From Chrysaora quinquecirrha (taxonomy: Eukaryota; Cnidaria; Scyphozoa; Semaeostomeae; Pelagiidae): a stretch of DNA of 64,000 nucleotides. Numbering within the stretch: position 1 is the stretch's first letter; every line of letters begins with the position of its first letter. Below, in pieces: positions 1-10,894 of the stretch. The stretch covers positions 346,128 through 410,127 of the forward strand of contig JACTAT010000297.1 in the NCBI GenBank assembly GCA_014526335.1. Direction: 5' to 3'. Below the pieces are notes generated by a model. The model was not told where the DNA came from. It did no database searches and saw only the letters and a list, made by a program, of their open reading frames with translations. The position numbers were made by a program, and so were the translations under genes.

Positions 1-21
1 GTGGACTTCTAAGAAAACTAA

Positions 22-3000
22 TTGTATATGATCTCATCTGAATTAAGTGAGGTCGAAGACTATGGTGGCTTTGAGGCTGGGGTCATGCACACACTAAACG
101 AACATGCACCTGTTAAAAGGAAATCGATTCGAGCAAACGATGGGCCTTTTATGACTAACACATTGGGCAAAGAGTACATGCACCGTACTAAGCTACGTAA
201 CAAGTACAGCAAAAACAGAACTGAAGCCAATCTTGAGGCTTTTAAAAAACAGAGGAATAAATGTGTAAAGTTCCTGCACAAGGCAAAATTTGATTACTAC
301 AGAAATATTAACCTTGATAATCCCAAGGATAATCGCAAATTCTAGAAAACAGTTAAACCAATGTTTTCAGGTCCAGGTAAACTCATCTTTTACTTTGATT
401 GAAAGTGATAAAATGATCACTAATGACTTGGATATTGCAGAGATCTTTAACCACCATTTTGCAACTGTGACAGACAGTCTAGAAATCTCTGCTGGTGATG
501 TAGTTTTGCTCCCTACGGATGATATACAGGATCCCGTAGAAAAAGCTATTAAAAAATATTATGCTCACCCAAGTATGTGCCAAATCAAAGAAAATCTTAA
601 GAACACACACAAATTTGAGTTTAGAGAGGTTTCTATTAATGAAATTGATACTATTATTAGATACATAAAATTAGTTAATACAAAAAAGGCCTCCCCTGTT
701 GAAAGTTTACCAACACGAATTCTTAAAGGAACTTCTGACGTATTTAGTGTTGCCATTCAAATATTATTTAACTGGCACATGGCAAAGAGTACTTTCCCTC
801 AAGAATTGAAAGCTGGGGATATTACGTCACTCTTTAGAAAAGATGATGCTTTTTCAAAAAAGAATTGTCGACCAATAACTGTTTTACCATCGGTTTCAAA
901 ATCTTTGAATGGTTAATGCAAAATCAAATGCTACCATTCACTGAAAGCTTTCCGTCTCCACTCTTATGTGGCTTTCAAAAGGGGTATGGCACACAGCATG
1001 CACTTCTACCTCTAATAGAAACCTGTAACAAGTCCTTGGACAGCGGGGGCATCGCAGGTGCTGTTCTGACAGACCTATCAAAGGCTTTTGACTGTCTAAA
1101 TCACGAATTACTAATTGCAAAATTAAATGCGTATGGTTTCGGTAGATTGGCATTGCTTTTTGTGCATAGCTATCTCTTTGACATGAAGCAGAGGGTGAAG
1201 GTGAACGGTTCGTTCAGTGTTTGGAGAAACACTGATCTGGGTGTACCACAAGGCTCGGTTTTGGGACCTCTTTTGTTTAACATATATGTGAATGACTTAT
1301 TCCTATTCCTAGAAGAGACCGAAGTTGGTAACTACGCAGGTAACACAGCAATATATGCATGTGGTCATAATGTAGAAATTTCATTGGAAAATTAGAATGT
1401 GGTGCTCTTAAGATCAGTCACTGGTTTCCAAACAATCATATGAAACTAAATGAAGACAAGTGCCATTTGGTGATTTTTTTGTCGGAAAGGTGATGAAGTC
1501 TCCATCAAAATAGGGGAGGCTAGCGTGAAGTAAAGCAATGAGGAGAAGCTCCTAGGGGTAACTTTTGACCAAATGTTAAGCTTAAGGCAGGATGTAAAAA
1601 CTCTTTGCAAAAAAGCTAGCCAGAAGCTTCATGCACTTGGCAGAATATCCTGCTACATGGGCACGGAGAAGCTAAGTAAAGTGATGCAGGCATTTGTCTT
1701 GTTTCACTTTAGTTATTGCCCTCTTGTCTGGATGTTCTATGACCGAACTTTAAATCATCAAATTGATCATATCCATGAAAGAGTATTGCGTCTCGCATAC
1801 AATGACAATCAAACAGACTTTGAGTTCCTTCTGGATCAACGGAATCTGGTGACCATCCATTTAAGGAACCTACAGCTGCTTATGACTGAAGTACAAAAAC
1901 TAAGTTGGACCTGAACCCAGCATTTATGAAGGATATTTTCATGGATCGTAATACTGGTTACAACCTAAGACAAGGTAACAATTCACCATTGAACTATAAA
2001 TAAAAAGACTGGAACGACAACTCTATTGTTCTAATGTCTGTAGAATGCGTAACCAATTTTGCGCGCCTGAGGAATGTCTGCACGTATGGATTTTCAGAAG
2101 AACAAGGGCTCAGTACGTAAAATATGCATTCACATATTGCTCGATTTTGTGCATGAAAATTGGTTTAACCTAGTGGTTTTGGGTGGAAACGTGAAAGAAA
2201 TAGCTACTGCAACTGAACCTGGAGTTATAATTTCAAAATTCGTTTTTGAAAGGAAGAACGGCTGTGTTGAAGTTGCTGTGAACAAAGCTTAGGCCACCCG
2301 ATCACTGATTTCAAAAGGTGCAGAGTTAGAAGAACTTATCATATAACATATTTCAAAAGGTTAAAGTTTCCTGGAAAAAAGAAAGGAAGACATTATGAAA
2401 GAACATCTGGACCCAGTAAATTAAGAATAACCTTCTGTATATGAAGTTTGAGAGCAGGCTTCGTCCAGGTCGGTTCAGGTGACGATAAAATCCAAGATTT
2501 CGATGTCAATACGCTATATATAAAGATATTTAGCATCATAACTATGTACAACTGTTTCCTAAAATGTTTTATTCGTATTCTTTAGTGGTTTTCATCTCAG
2601 ATCTAGTAGCTGGACTTGATATTTTGAAGGCGGCCTACCGAAAAGTTGTTACGTGAACGTCATTTTGGTCCATAAATCCGATCAGAATCAATATAAGCTA
2701 GTTTCAACGGTCTTAAATTACTCTCAAATCTGCGTTTTTTGAAACCTGAAAAAAATTTTTCTTGATTTATTTCGAATTCATCTTCAAATTTGGCTTCAAA
2801 CCAGTTTTGCACGGCATTTTTTCTCATTTTTCCGTACTGAACCTTATGTTTCTCGCGCATAAGTTCGCTCCATGTCCGCCATTTTTGGTTACGCTTTTTG
2901 CACAATAAGGTTGTCGTTCCAGTCTTTTTATTTATAGTTCAATGCAATTCACAGATTCCAAAAGTACATACAACATCTTATGGAGTTGAAACTATATCCT

Positions 3001-3110
3001 TCCTTGGAAACAAACTCTGGCGGAATTTGCCAATTGCGGTGAAAGAAGCCAGCTCACTTTCTGTTTTTAATGCACAAATTGACCATGATATCCCGTGATC
3101 TAGCTGTAGC
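22..3110 (+). pseudogene. Decayed non-LTR retrotransposon ORF2 (CR1/Jockey-like reverse transcriptase), interrupted
   Basis: Fragments in different frames give successive parts of one ORF2 protein. 22-345 is the linker between endonuclease and RT (basic, with APVKRKSIRAN). 290-916 is the RT N-terminus (KKASPVESLPTRILK, then FPQELKAGDITSLF). 865-1395 is the RT core (LTDLSKAFDCLNHELL, then VPQGSVLGPLLFNIYVNDL). 1573-1914 is the post-RT region (CPLVWMFYDRTLNHQIDHIH). 2945-3098 is the C-terminus (TISFLGNKLWRNLP). The endonuclease lies outside the window or is lost. The YADD catalytic box reads YAGN, so both aspartates are gone. There are at least three frameshifts, and a 958-bp DNA transposon separates the last two parts. 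The family is judged from motifs; CR1, L2 or Jockey cannot be separated here. Confidence 0.9.
1987..2944. mobile_element. Non-autonomous DNA transposon, 958 bp, 8-bp TSD, inserted in the retrotransposon
   Basis: Perfect 34-bp terminal inverted repeats at 1987-2020 and 2911-2944 begin CATTGAACTATAAATAAAAA. They are flanked by an exact 8-bp duplication, CAATTCAC, at 1979-1986 and 2945-2952. The RT coding sequence resumes directly after the right duplication, which proves insertion into the older element. An 8-bp duplication fits the hAT or P superfamilies. The CA...TG ends are closer to P-type than to the usual hAT CAGGG, but no transposase is visible. The interior holds only an 81-codon opening on the minus strand (2660-2905) that I do not recognise. 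Confidence 0.88.
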
Positions 3111-6100
3111 CTCTAAAAATTGATGATTATTGATATAAACTTTGACCCGTTTTATATCACTTATGCCCTTCAGTTTTATAAGTTGACCATGATATCCCGT
3201 GAACTAGCTGTAGCCTCTTAAAATTGAAGATTATTGATATAAACTTTGACCCGTTTTCTATTTAATAACTATGAAAGATGGACTTAGGCCCTTTAGTTTT
3301 ATAAGTTGACCATGATATCCCGTGAACTAGCTGTAGCCTCTTAAAATTGATGATTATTGATATAAACTTTGACCCATTTTCTATGTAACAACTATGAAAG
3401 ATGGACTTAGGCCCTTTAGTTTTATAAGTTGGCCATGATAGCCCATGAACTAGCTGTAGCCTCTTAAAATTTGAGATTATTGACATAAACTTTGACCCGT
3501 TTTCTATGTAATAACTATGAAAGATGGACTTAGGCCTTTTAGTTTTATAAGTTGACCATGATATCCCGTGATCTAGCTGTAGCCTCTAAAAATTGATGAT
3601 TATTGATATAAACTTTGACCCGTTTTCTATGTAATAACTATGAAAAAGGGACTTAGGCCATTTAGTTTTATAAGTTGACCATGATATCCCGTGAACTAGC
3701 TGTAGCCTCTTAAAATTGATGATTATTGATATAAACTTTGACCCGTTTTCTATGTTATAACTATCAAAAAGGGACTTTGGCCCTTTAGTGTTATAAGTTG
3801 ACAATGATATCTCGTGAACTAGCTGTAGCCTCTTAAAATTGAAGATTATTGATATAAACTTTGACCCGTTTTCTATGTGATAACTGTAAAAGATGGACTT
3901 AGGCCCTTTAGTTTTATAAGTTGACCATGATATCCCGTGATCTAGCTGTAGCCTCTAAAAATTGAAGATTATTGATATAAACTTTGACCCGTTTTCTATT
4001 TAGTAACTATGAAAGATGGACTTAGGCCCTTTAGTTTTATAAGTTGACCATGATATCCCTTGAACTAGCTGTAGCCTCTTATAATTAATGATTATTGATA
4101 TAAACTTTGACCCGTTTTATATCACTTAGGCCCTTTAGTTTTATAAGTTGACCATGATAGCCCGTGAACTAGCTGTAGCCTCCTAAAATTGATGATTATT
4201 GATATAAACTTTGACCCGTTTTCTATGTTATAACTATCAAAAAGGGACTTAGGCCCTTTAGTTTTATAAGTGACCATGATATCCCGTGAACTAGCTGTAG
4301 CCTTTTAAAATTAAAGATTATTGATATAAACTTTGACCCGTTTTCTATTTAATAACTATGAAAGATGGACTTAGGCCCTTTAGTTTTATAAGTTGACCAT
4401 GATATCCCGTGAACTAGCTGTAGCCTCCTAAAATTGATGATTATTGATATAAACTTTGACACGTTTTCTATGTTATAACTATCAAAAAGGGACTTAGGCC
4501 CTTTAGTTTTATAAGTTGACCATGATATCCCGTGAACTAGCTGTAGCCTCTTAAAATTGAAGATTATTGATATAAACTTTGATCCGTTTTCTATTTAATA
4601 ACTATGAAAGATGGACTTAGGCCCTTTAGTTTTATAAGTTGACCATGATATCCCGTGAACTAGCTGTAGCCTCTTAAAATTGATGATTATTGATATAAAC
4701 TTTGACCCATTTTCTATGTAACAACTATGAAAGATGGACTTAGGCCCTTTAGTTTTATAAGTTGGCCATGATAGCCCATGAACTAGCTGTAGCCTCTTAA
4801 AATTTGAGATTATTGACATAAACTTTGACCCGTTTTCTATGTAATAACTATGAAAGATGGACTTAGGCCTTTTAGTTTTATAAGTTGACCATGATATCCC
4901 GTGATCTAGCTGTAGCCTCTAAAAATTGATGATTATTGATATAAACTTTGACCCGTTTTCTATGTAATAACTATGAAAAAGGGACTTAGGCCATTTAGTT
5001 TTATAAGTTGACCATGATATCCCGTGAACTAGCTGTAGCCTCTTAAAATTGATGATTATTGATATAAACTTTGACCCGTTTTCTATGTTATAACTATGAA
5101 AGATGGACTTAGGCCCTTTAGTTTTATAAGTTGACCATGATATCCCGTGAACTAGCTGTAGCCTCTTATAATTAATGATTATTGATATAAACTTTGACCC
5201 GTTTTATATCACTTAGGCCCTTTAGTTTTATAAGTTGACCATGATAGCCCGTGAACTAGCTGTAGCCTCTTAAAATTGATGATTATTGATATAAACCCCG
5301 TTTTCTATGTTATAACTATGAAAAAGGGACTTAGGCTTTAGTTTTATAAGTTGACCATGATAGTGAACTAGCTGTAGCCTCTTAAAATTGATGATTATTG
5401 ATATAAACTTTGACCCGTTTTCTATGTTATAACTATGAAAGATGGACTTAGGCTTAGGCCCTTTTTAGTTTTATAAGTTAGGCCCTTAAGTTTTATATGA
5501 TATCCCGTGAACTAGCTGTAGCCTCTTAAAATTGAAGATTATTGATATAAACTTTGACCCGTTTTCTATTTAATAACTATGAAAGATGGACTTAGGCCCT
5601 TTAGTTTTATAAGTTGACCATCATATCCCGTGAACTAGCTGTAGCCTCTTAAAATTGATGATTATTGATATAAACTTTGACCCGTTTTCTATGTAGCATG
5701 TATGAAAGATGGACTTAGGCCCTTTAGTTGTATAAGTTGGCCATGATATCCCGTGAACTAGCTGTAGCCTCTTAAAATTGATGATTATTGATATAAACTT
5801 TGACCCGTTTTCTATGTTATAACTATGAAAGTTGGACATAGGCTCTTTAGTTTCATAAATTATCCATGATAGCCAGTGATCTAGCTGTAGTCTCTTAATA
5901 TTGAAAATTATTGCTATAAACTTTGGTTTTTTTTTCATGTTATAACTATGAAACATGGAGTTAGGCCTTCTAGTTTTATAACTTATCAATGATAGGCCGT
6001 GAACTAGCTCTAGCCTATTAAAGTAGAAGATAATTGATATAAAGTTTGACCCGTTTTCTATGTTATAACTATGAATGATGGTCTTAGGCCCGTAAGTTTT

Positions 6101-7630
6101 ATAAGCTATCTATGATATCCCGGGAACTAGCTGTAGCCTCTTAAAATTGAAGATTATTGATTATAAACTTTGACCCGTTTTCTATGTAATAACTATGAAA
6201 GATGGACATAGGCCCTTTAGTTTTTTAAGTTGACCCTGATAGCCCGTGAACTAGCTGTAGCCTCTTAAAATTGATGATTATTGATATAAACTTTGACCCG
6301 TTTTCTATGTAATAACTATGAAAGATGGACTTAGGCCCTTTAGTTTATAAGTTGACCAAAATAAGTGATATAAACTTTGTTTTGTTTCTTTATGTTATAA
6401 CTATGAAAGAGGGACTTAGGCCCTTAAGTTTTATAAGCTATCCATGATAGCCCGTGAACTCGCTTTAGCCTCTTAAAATTGAAGATTATTGATATAAATT
6501 TTGACCCGTTTTCTATGTTATAACTATGAAAAAGGGACTTAGGACCTTTAGGTTTATAAATTATCCATGATAGCCCGTGAACTAGCTGTAGCTTCTTAAA
6601 ATTGATGATTATTGATATAAACTTTGACCCGTTTTCTATGTAATAACTATGAAAGATGGACTTAGGCCCTTTAGTTTTATAAGTTGACCAAAATAAGTGA
6701 TATAAACTTTGTTTTGTTTCTTTATGTTATAACGATGAAAGAGGGACTTAGGCCCTTAAGTTTTATAAGCTATTCATGATAGCCCGTGAACTAGCTTTAG
6801 CCTCTTAAAATTGAAGATTATTGATATAAATTTTGACCCGTTTTCTATGTTATAACTATGAAAAAGGGACTTAGGACCTTTAGGTTTATAAATTATCCAT
6901 GATAGCCCGTGAACTAGCTGTAGCTTCTTAAAATTGATGATTATTGATATAAACTTTGACCTGTTTTCTATGTAATAACTATGAAAGATGGACATAGGCT
7001 CTTTAGTTTCATAAATTATCCATGATAGCCCGTGATCTAGCTGTAGTCTCTTAATATTGAAAATTATTGCTATAAACTTTGGTTTTTTTTTCATGTTATA
7101 ACTATGAAACATGGAGTTAGGCCTTCTAGTTTTATAACTTATCAATGGTAGGCCGTGAACTAGCTCTAGCCTATTAAAATAGAAGATAATTGATATAAAG
7201 TTTGACCCGTTTTCTATGTTATAACTATGAATGATGGTCTTAGGCCCGTAAGTTTTATAAGCTATCTATGATATCCCGGGAACTAGCTGTAGCCTCTTAA
7301 AATTGAAGATTATTGATTATAAACTTTGACCCGTTTTCTATGTAATAACTATGAAAGATGGACATAGGCCCTTTAGTTTTATAAGTCGACCCTGATAGCC
7401 CGTGAACTAGCTGTAGCCTCTTAAAATTGATGATTATTGATATAAACTTTGACCCGTTTTCTATGTCATAACTATGAAAGATGGACTTAGGGCCTTTAGT
7501 TTTATTAATTATCCATGATAGCTCGTGAACTAGCTGTAGCCTCTTAAAGTTGAAACTTTGGCCCGTTTTCTACGCTATAGCTATGAAGCTTGGACTAAGG
7601 CCCCTTAGTGTCTTAAGTTATCAATGGTAG
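3105..7630. repeat. Homogeneous satellite array, ~123-bp unit
   Basis: About 36 head-to-tail copies of a ~123-bp AT-rich unit, with landmarks TTGACCATGATATCCCGTGA, ACTAGCTGTAGCCTCTTAAA, ACTTTGACCCGTTTTCTATG and GGACTTAGGCCCTTTAGTTT. The repeat interval of TTGACC measured across 3183-3551 is 122-124 bp. Many units vary by small indels. A few are truncated (around 4125, 5215, 5300-5480, 6350 and 6690). Because 123 is divisible by three, one minus-strand frame stays open over several units, which produces apparent 41-residue repeat proteins that are not evidence of genes. The array begins immediately after the retrotransposon 3' end. Confidence 0.95.
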
Positions 7631-7954
7631 CCCGTCAACTAGCTCTGATCTCTTAAAATGGAAGATTATCCATATAGAAGAAGATTGCTCATATTAAGTT
7701 ACAGTCGTTTCTGTTGCTTTGAAATGCTTTCTATGTAAATAACTATTAAACAGGAACTTTGGCCCTTAGGCATCATACGTTAACCATGATAACCAAAAAG
7801 CTAGCTCTAATCTCTTAAAATCGAAGATACTTGATATACCCTTAATATCGTATCAGTTGCTTTGGCCCTTTGTCTATGTAATTACTTTAAAACCGGGACT
7901 AAGGCACTTTAGTTCCAAAAGTTATCAATGCTTAGCCCCTTAACTAGCTCTAAT
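7631..7954. repeat. Diverged satellite units
   Basis: Landmarks of the 123-bp satellite persist in weakened form, such as TATCAATGGTAGCCCGTCAA, ACTAGCTCTGATCTCTTAAA, and TTTCTATGTAAATAACTATT followed by a GGACTTTGGCCC-like block. No gene is visible. The gradual loss of similarity away from the homogeneous core is typical of a satellite array edge. Confidence 0.8.
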
Positions 7955-8198
7955 CACAGGAGGCCCAATCGCATAAATATCATGAATGACATCACCTTGT
8001 GCCGTTTTCTGCCTAAAACGTCCTATTTTCAATATAGGATATTGTATTGTTGTTGTTGTTGTGGTGAAACGCCACATTGTAATAGCTTTATACTTACATA
8101 ATATATAATAATATCCTATATTGAAAATAGGACGTTTTAGGCAGAAAACAACACAAGGTTATATCATTCATGGTAATTATGCGATTGGGCCTCCTGTG
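7955..8198. mobile_element. MITE-like inverted-repeat element, 244 bp
   Basis: The ends CACAGGAGGCCCAATCGCAT and its complement flank a long imperfect foldback: arms of ~85-90 bp with a TTG-rich centre at 8049-8064. CTCTAAT (7948-7954) and CTCTAGT (8199-8205) form a 7-bp, possibly 8-bp, imperfect target duplication. The paralogous stretch near 11865-11880 reads CCCTAATCTAAAAAAATTGA with no insert, so it serves as an empty site. The 7-8-bp duplication suggests a hAT-related non-autonomous element. There is no coding content. Confidence 0.82.
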
Positions 8199-8204
8199 CT
8201 CTAG

Positions 8205-8483
8205 TCTAAAAAAATTTTAAAAGTTAATTTATAAATCTCCAATACTTTCAAACAGTAGTCTTTGTTAAAATATTTTCCGATCCCATTAGATAACTTGCAA
8301 CGAAACTTCTCGTCACCCAGGACATTCCACTAACATATTATTTGTTGTTAATTTTTAGACATTTGACATCGTTTATCATGAAAAAATCTGGCAGCAGTAA
8401 TGATGATGATGGCATTGCCCCTGATGAGGAAAAAATGGCCTGGCCTGAAGGTTCTTATTTTGTTGGTTCTTTTATGTGGGGAT
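8205..8483 (+). repeat. Duplicated coding-like module, copy 1
   Basis: This segment matches 11868-12112 over its whole length. It ends in a possible exon: a pyrimidine/T-rich tract and TTTTTAG, followed by an ATG at 8379 that opens a 40-codon frame beginning MKKSGSSNDDDGIAPDEEKM and stopping near 8500. The second copy has the same start but stops after 20 codons. The product is not recognised. It may be an exon fragment of a host gene caught in the satellite array and duplicated with it. Confidence 0.5.
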
Positions 8484-8795
8484 TTACTGTATTTATATAA
8501 ACGTATAAATGTATCAGTCGCATTGGACCGTTTCTATGTAATAACATTAGAACAGGGACTTAGCCGCTTCAGCATCTTAAGCTATCCACCATAGCCCATG
8601 AACTTGCACTACTCTCTTGAAATCCTAGATTATTGGTAAAACTTATAATCATATCAGTTGCGTTTCCCGTTTTCTATGTAATGACTATTTAAGAGGGGAT
8701 TTAGGTCCTTTAGCATCATACTTTATCCATGATATCCCGTAAACTAGATCTAATCTTTTAAAATCGAAGATTTTTGATATAAACTTATAATCGTA
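8484..8795. repeat. Diverged satellite units
   Basis: Two to three degenerate satellite units: TTTCTATGTAATAACATTAG, GCCCATGAACTTGCACTACT and CCCGTAAACTAGATCTAATC followed by TTTTAAAATCGAAGA. No gene is visible. Confidence 0.75.
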
Positions 8796-8859
8796 TCAGA
8801 GTAGGTAGTGTTTAGGGAATACTACGGCGGGGGCGTACTACGGCAGGTGGTGTAGGCCC

Positions 8860-8935
8860 CTCATGATGACGTCAACACCTAGCGTTATAGGAAAGTCCCT
8901 AAAATGACGTAATATTCCTCTAATCCGATTGGTTA
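8860..8935 (+). promoter_or_regulatory. Candidate promoter with CRE and CCAAT motifs
   Basis: A locally GC-richer segment contains a perfect palindromic CRE, TGACGTCA (8867-8874), a second half-type site TGACGTAA (8905-8912) and an inverted CCAAT box within GATTGGTT (near 8927). These sit ~110-180 bp upstream of the ATG at 9047, the usual position for a compact animal promoter. No TATA box is seen. The motifs are visible in the sequence; promoter function is inferred. Confidence 0.5.
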
Positions 8936-9046
8936 CAACTTTCCAGAAAATGGGAAAGTGTCGGAAAAGTCTGAGGAAAAGACCGGGTCGAGTCTGATTT
9001 TTTCAAAGTTTGCTGCACTCAAAAGAGAATAGATACTTATTAGAAG

Positions 9047-9299
9047 ATGTTAACTACAAGAATAGCAATTTTAAGGTATGTAATGTCAACAATATAAGTA
9101 AATAAGACAGTTACTTCACCAAGAGTTAATGATAAATTTTACTTCACTTAGATGTCCATCATATAATCGTTTAATTAACACCACCCCTCTGAGACTCGAA
9201 AGGCTATCGACGAATGCTCTGGCCAATGCCATGAGAGGCTGTGTAGAACCCTTATACAGTGCGGGAAGAGTAGGCCGTTCGTTGCAACAGCCGTTTTCG
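9047..9299 (+). CDS. Candidate 5' exons of a gene with a mitochondrial-presequence-like N-terminus
   Basis: Exon 1 (9047-9075) starts MLTTRIAIL and ends at a GTATGT donor in phase 2. Exon 2 (9152-9299) follows a TTCACTTAG acceptor and ends at a strong GTGAGC donor. Together they encode 59 residues, rich in Arg, Ser, Thr and Leu and nearly free of acidic residues (RLINTTPLRLERLSTNALA, later RVGRSLQQPFS). This is the composition of a mitochondrial targeting peptide. A CRE/CCAAT promoter candidate lies just upstream. No downstream exon joins convincingly: an open stretch at 9584-9793 (RRRAAAPFAYHPR) is near but does not fit the phase. The product is not recognised. Confidence 0.4.
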
Positions 9300-10200
9300 G
9301 TGAGCTTCAGAACAGGTCGCTGAAGACTTTTCCATGTATGAGAAACTCTTGGACACGGGAGACCCTTGGTAGACAGAAAATGCTGCTCATCAAGGCACCG
9401 TTTAGTTCGTGTTTTATTATTCGATCTTTTGGTGGACTAGGATAGTCAACACACCATTGACTAAATTTAAACCACTCAAACACTCCTGTCAAACACTTTT
9501 GCAGACACTTTTTGAGAAAATTTTTATCATTCAGTAACCTCTATATCATTCTTCTTTTCCTAGATTAGAATCTTCACAGATTTTTGAGGAGGAGAGCAGC
9601 TGCTCCATTTGCCTATCATCCGAGATTAATGATGTTTACTAGAGACTTGGAAATTCATACATATAACAAGTCAATGATGGAGATTCAAAAGATGTATCTA
9701 AATTTATATTCATCAAACTACGAATGCGCAGTGGCCATTTTAGTTATGGTAAGAGCTAGAGGCCTGAAACCTAGTTTATTGGGAAATAAATCATAATGAT
9801 CTAAATAAAATTTCAACGCACAAGATATGTAACATTTGCTATGAACTAACTTCCGCACAGCCCCCCAGGTCTGATTGCATCTTTTTCATACAAGAAAACA
9901 TGCTTGAAAAGTTGTATTTTCCCTTTTCCTTGATCACCGGGTGGATTATTCAAAAAATGACAGGTGGATAAATAGACATCATTTATCGACGAATATTTCC
10001 ATATATTTTTCGATTTCTCTGGCATGTAATCGCCGTAGAAAACTGCTATATTTTACTGCTATTATAACGAATATTTTGGTATAAATTTTAATAAATTTGC
10101 TCAAAGATTTTTGGCATATAATTTGCATTTTATGCAGACACCTCATGAGTGGATTTCTAGTGATGTGCACCTCCTCTGCGAGGTAGCGGTAGCTTAGCAC
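9300..10200. other. Intronic or intergenic sequence, no confident gene
   Basis: The stretch is AT-rich and has no repeat similarity to its surroundings. The only open stretch of note is 9584-9793 on + (RRRAAAPFAYHPRLMMF), which follows a pyrimidine tract and could be a further exon of the upstream candidate. The minus-strand openings look like chance. Confidence 0.4.
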
Positions 10201-10268
10201 AAAATACTGTGGGTTTTACGTTGGTTCTTGTTGTTTCTGAGATGGTTTTCACTGTTTTCTACGACGAA

Positions 10269-10478
10269 ATGAGTTCTTTCTGCTCTTATAAGAAAGTATT
10301 TGTCTTCTTCGTGTTTTTTGTGTGCTTTGCTGTTGCTGTTCGTGCATATTTGAATGATTGGAGCGAGGAGCAGAGGGAAAAGTCTCTACATAGGCCCTTC
10401 TTCCTCTTGGATTCGAAATGTAAACAAAGTAATATGTGCAACCGATTCGTTATTGCTGATGTGATATTTAATCTATAA
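10269..10478 (+). CDS. Possible small secreted protein
   Basis: From the ATG near 10269 an open frame of ~70 codons begins with a short basic region and a strongly hydrophobic run, KKVFVFFVFFVCFAVAV, followed by RAY. This is a good signal-peptide pattern. The mature part would be about 45 residues with a few cysteines and no recognised domain. There is no splice or homology support. Chance hydrophobicity in T-rich DNA is a real alternative. Confidence 0.22.
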   Translation: MSSFCSYKKVFVFFVFFVCFAVAVRAYLNDWSEEQREKSLHRPFFLLDSKCKQSNMCNRFVIADVIFNL

Positions 10479-10489
10479 ACTTAGATCAT

Positions 10490-10894
10490 TTATGAATTTC
10501 TGATTAGGATAATATACATCATCAATTTATCTGCCAATTCCAAGAAAGTCTACCCAAAATCTTCGATTTCGTCCTTTCACTGCAGTGTTTACATTTCGCT
10601 TTGGTCAAGTTTTGCTTACAGCGCACGCGCGTCATTCTCAGAACCACTGTTCAGAGAATGTTACAAAATCTATTGACATCTTTTCCTATGAAAATTGCGC
10701 GTGCGCAGTTGAGATCTCTGTAATAGGCTTGGCTTATTATATGATTACATTGTTTGTACGCAAAAATATTATCTAAGCTTATGCAATGCATTGTCCGTAT
10801 ATGGACAATAGCCATCGATTTACAGCCTCGTTATGAAGAATGAACACATGAAAACGAGATAGTTTTCTAACAGTACATTAATGAACAATAATTT
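10490..10894. other. Unassigned AT-rich spacer
   Basis: No gene is supported. It contains a short stretch of alternating GC (GCGCACGCGCG near 10621) and a second GCGCGTGCGC near 10697. The two form an inverted pair ~75 bp apart that could be a small hairpin or element end. Confidence 0.4.

Noticed and set aside
3262..7145. Minus-strand 41-residue-repeat ORFs in the satellite
   Set aside because: They follow from a 123-bp unit divisible by three. They are broken wherever a unit has an indel, and have no consistent start.
8040..8065. Microsatellite (TTG)n as a separate repeat
   Set aside because: It is the short loop region of the 244-bp MITE.
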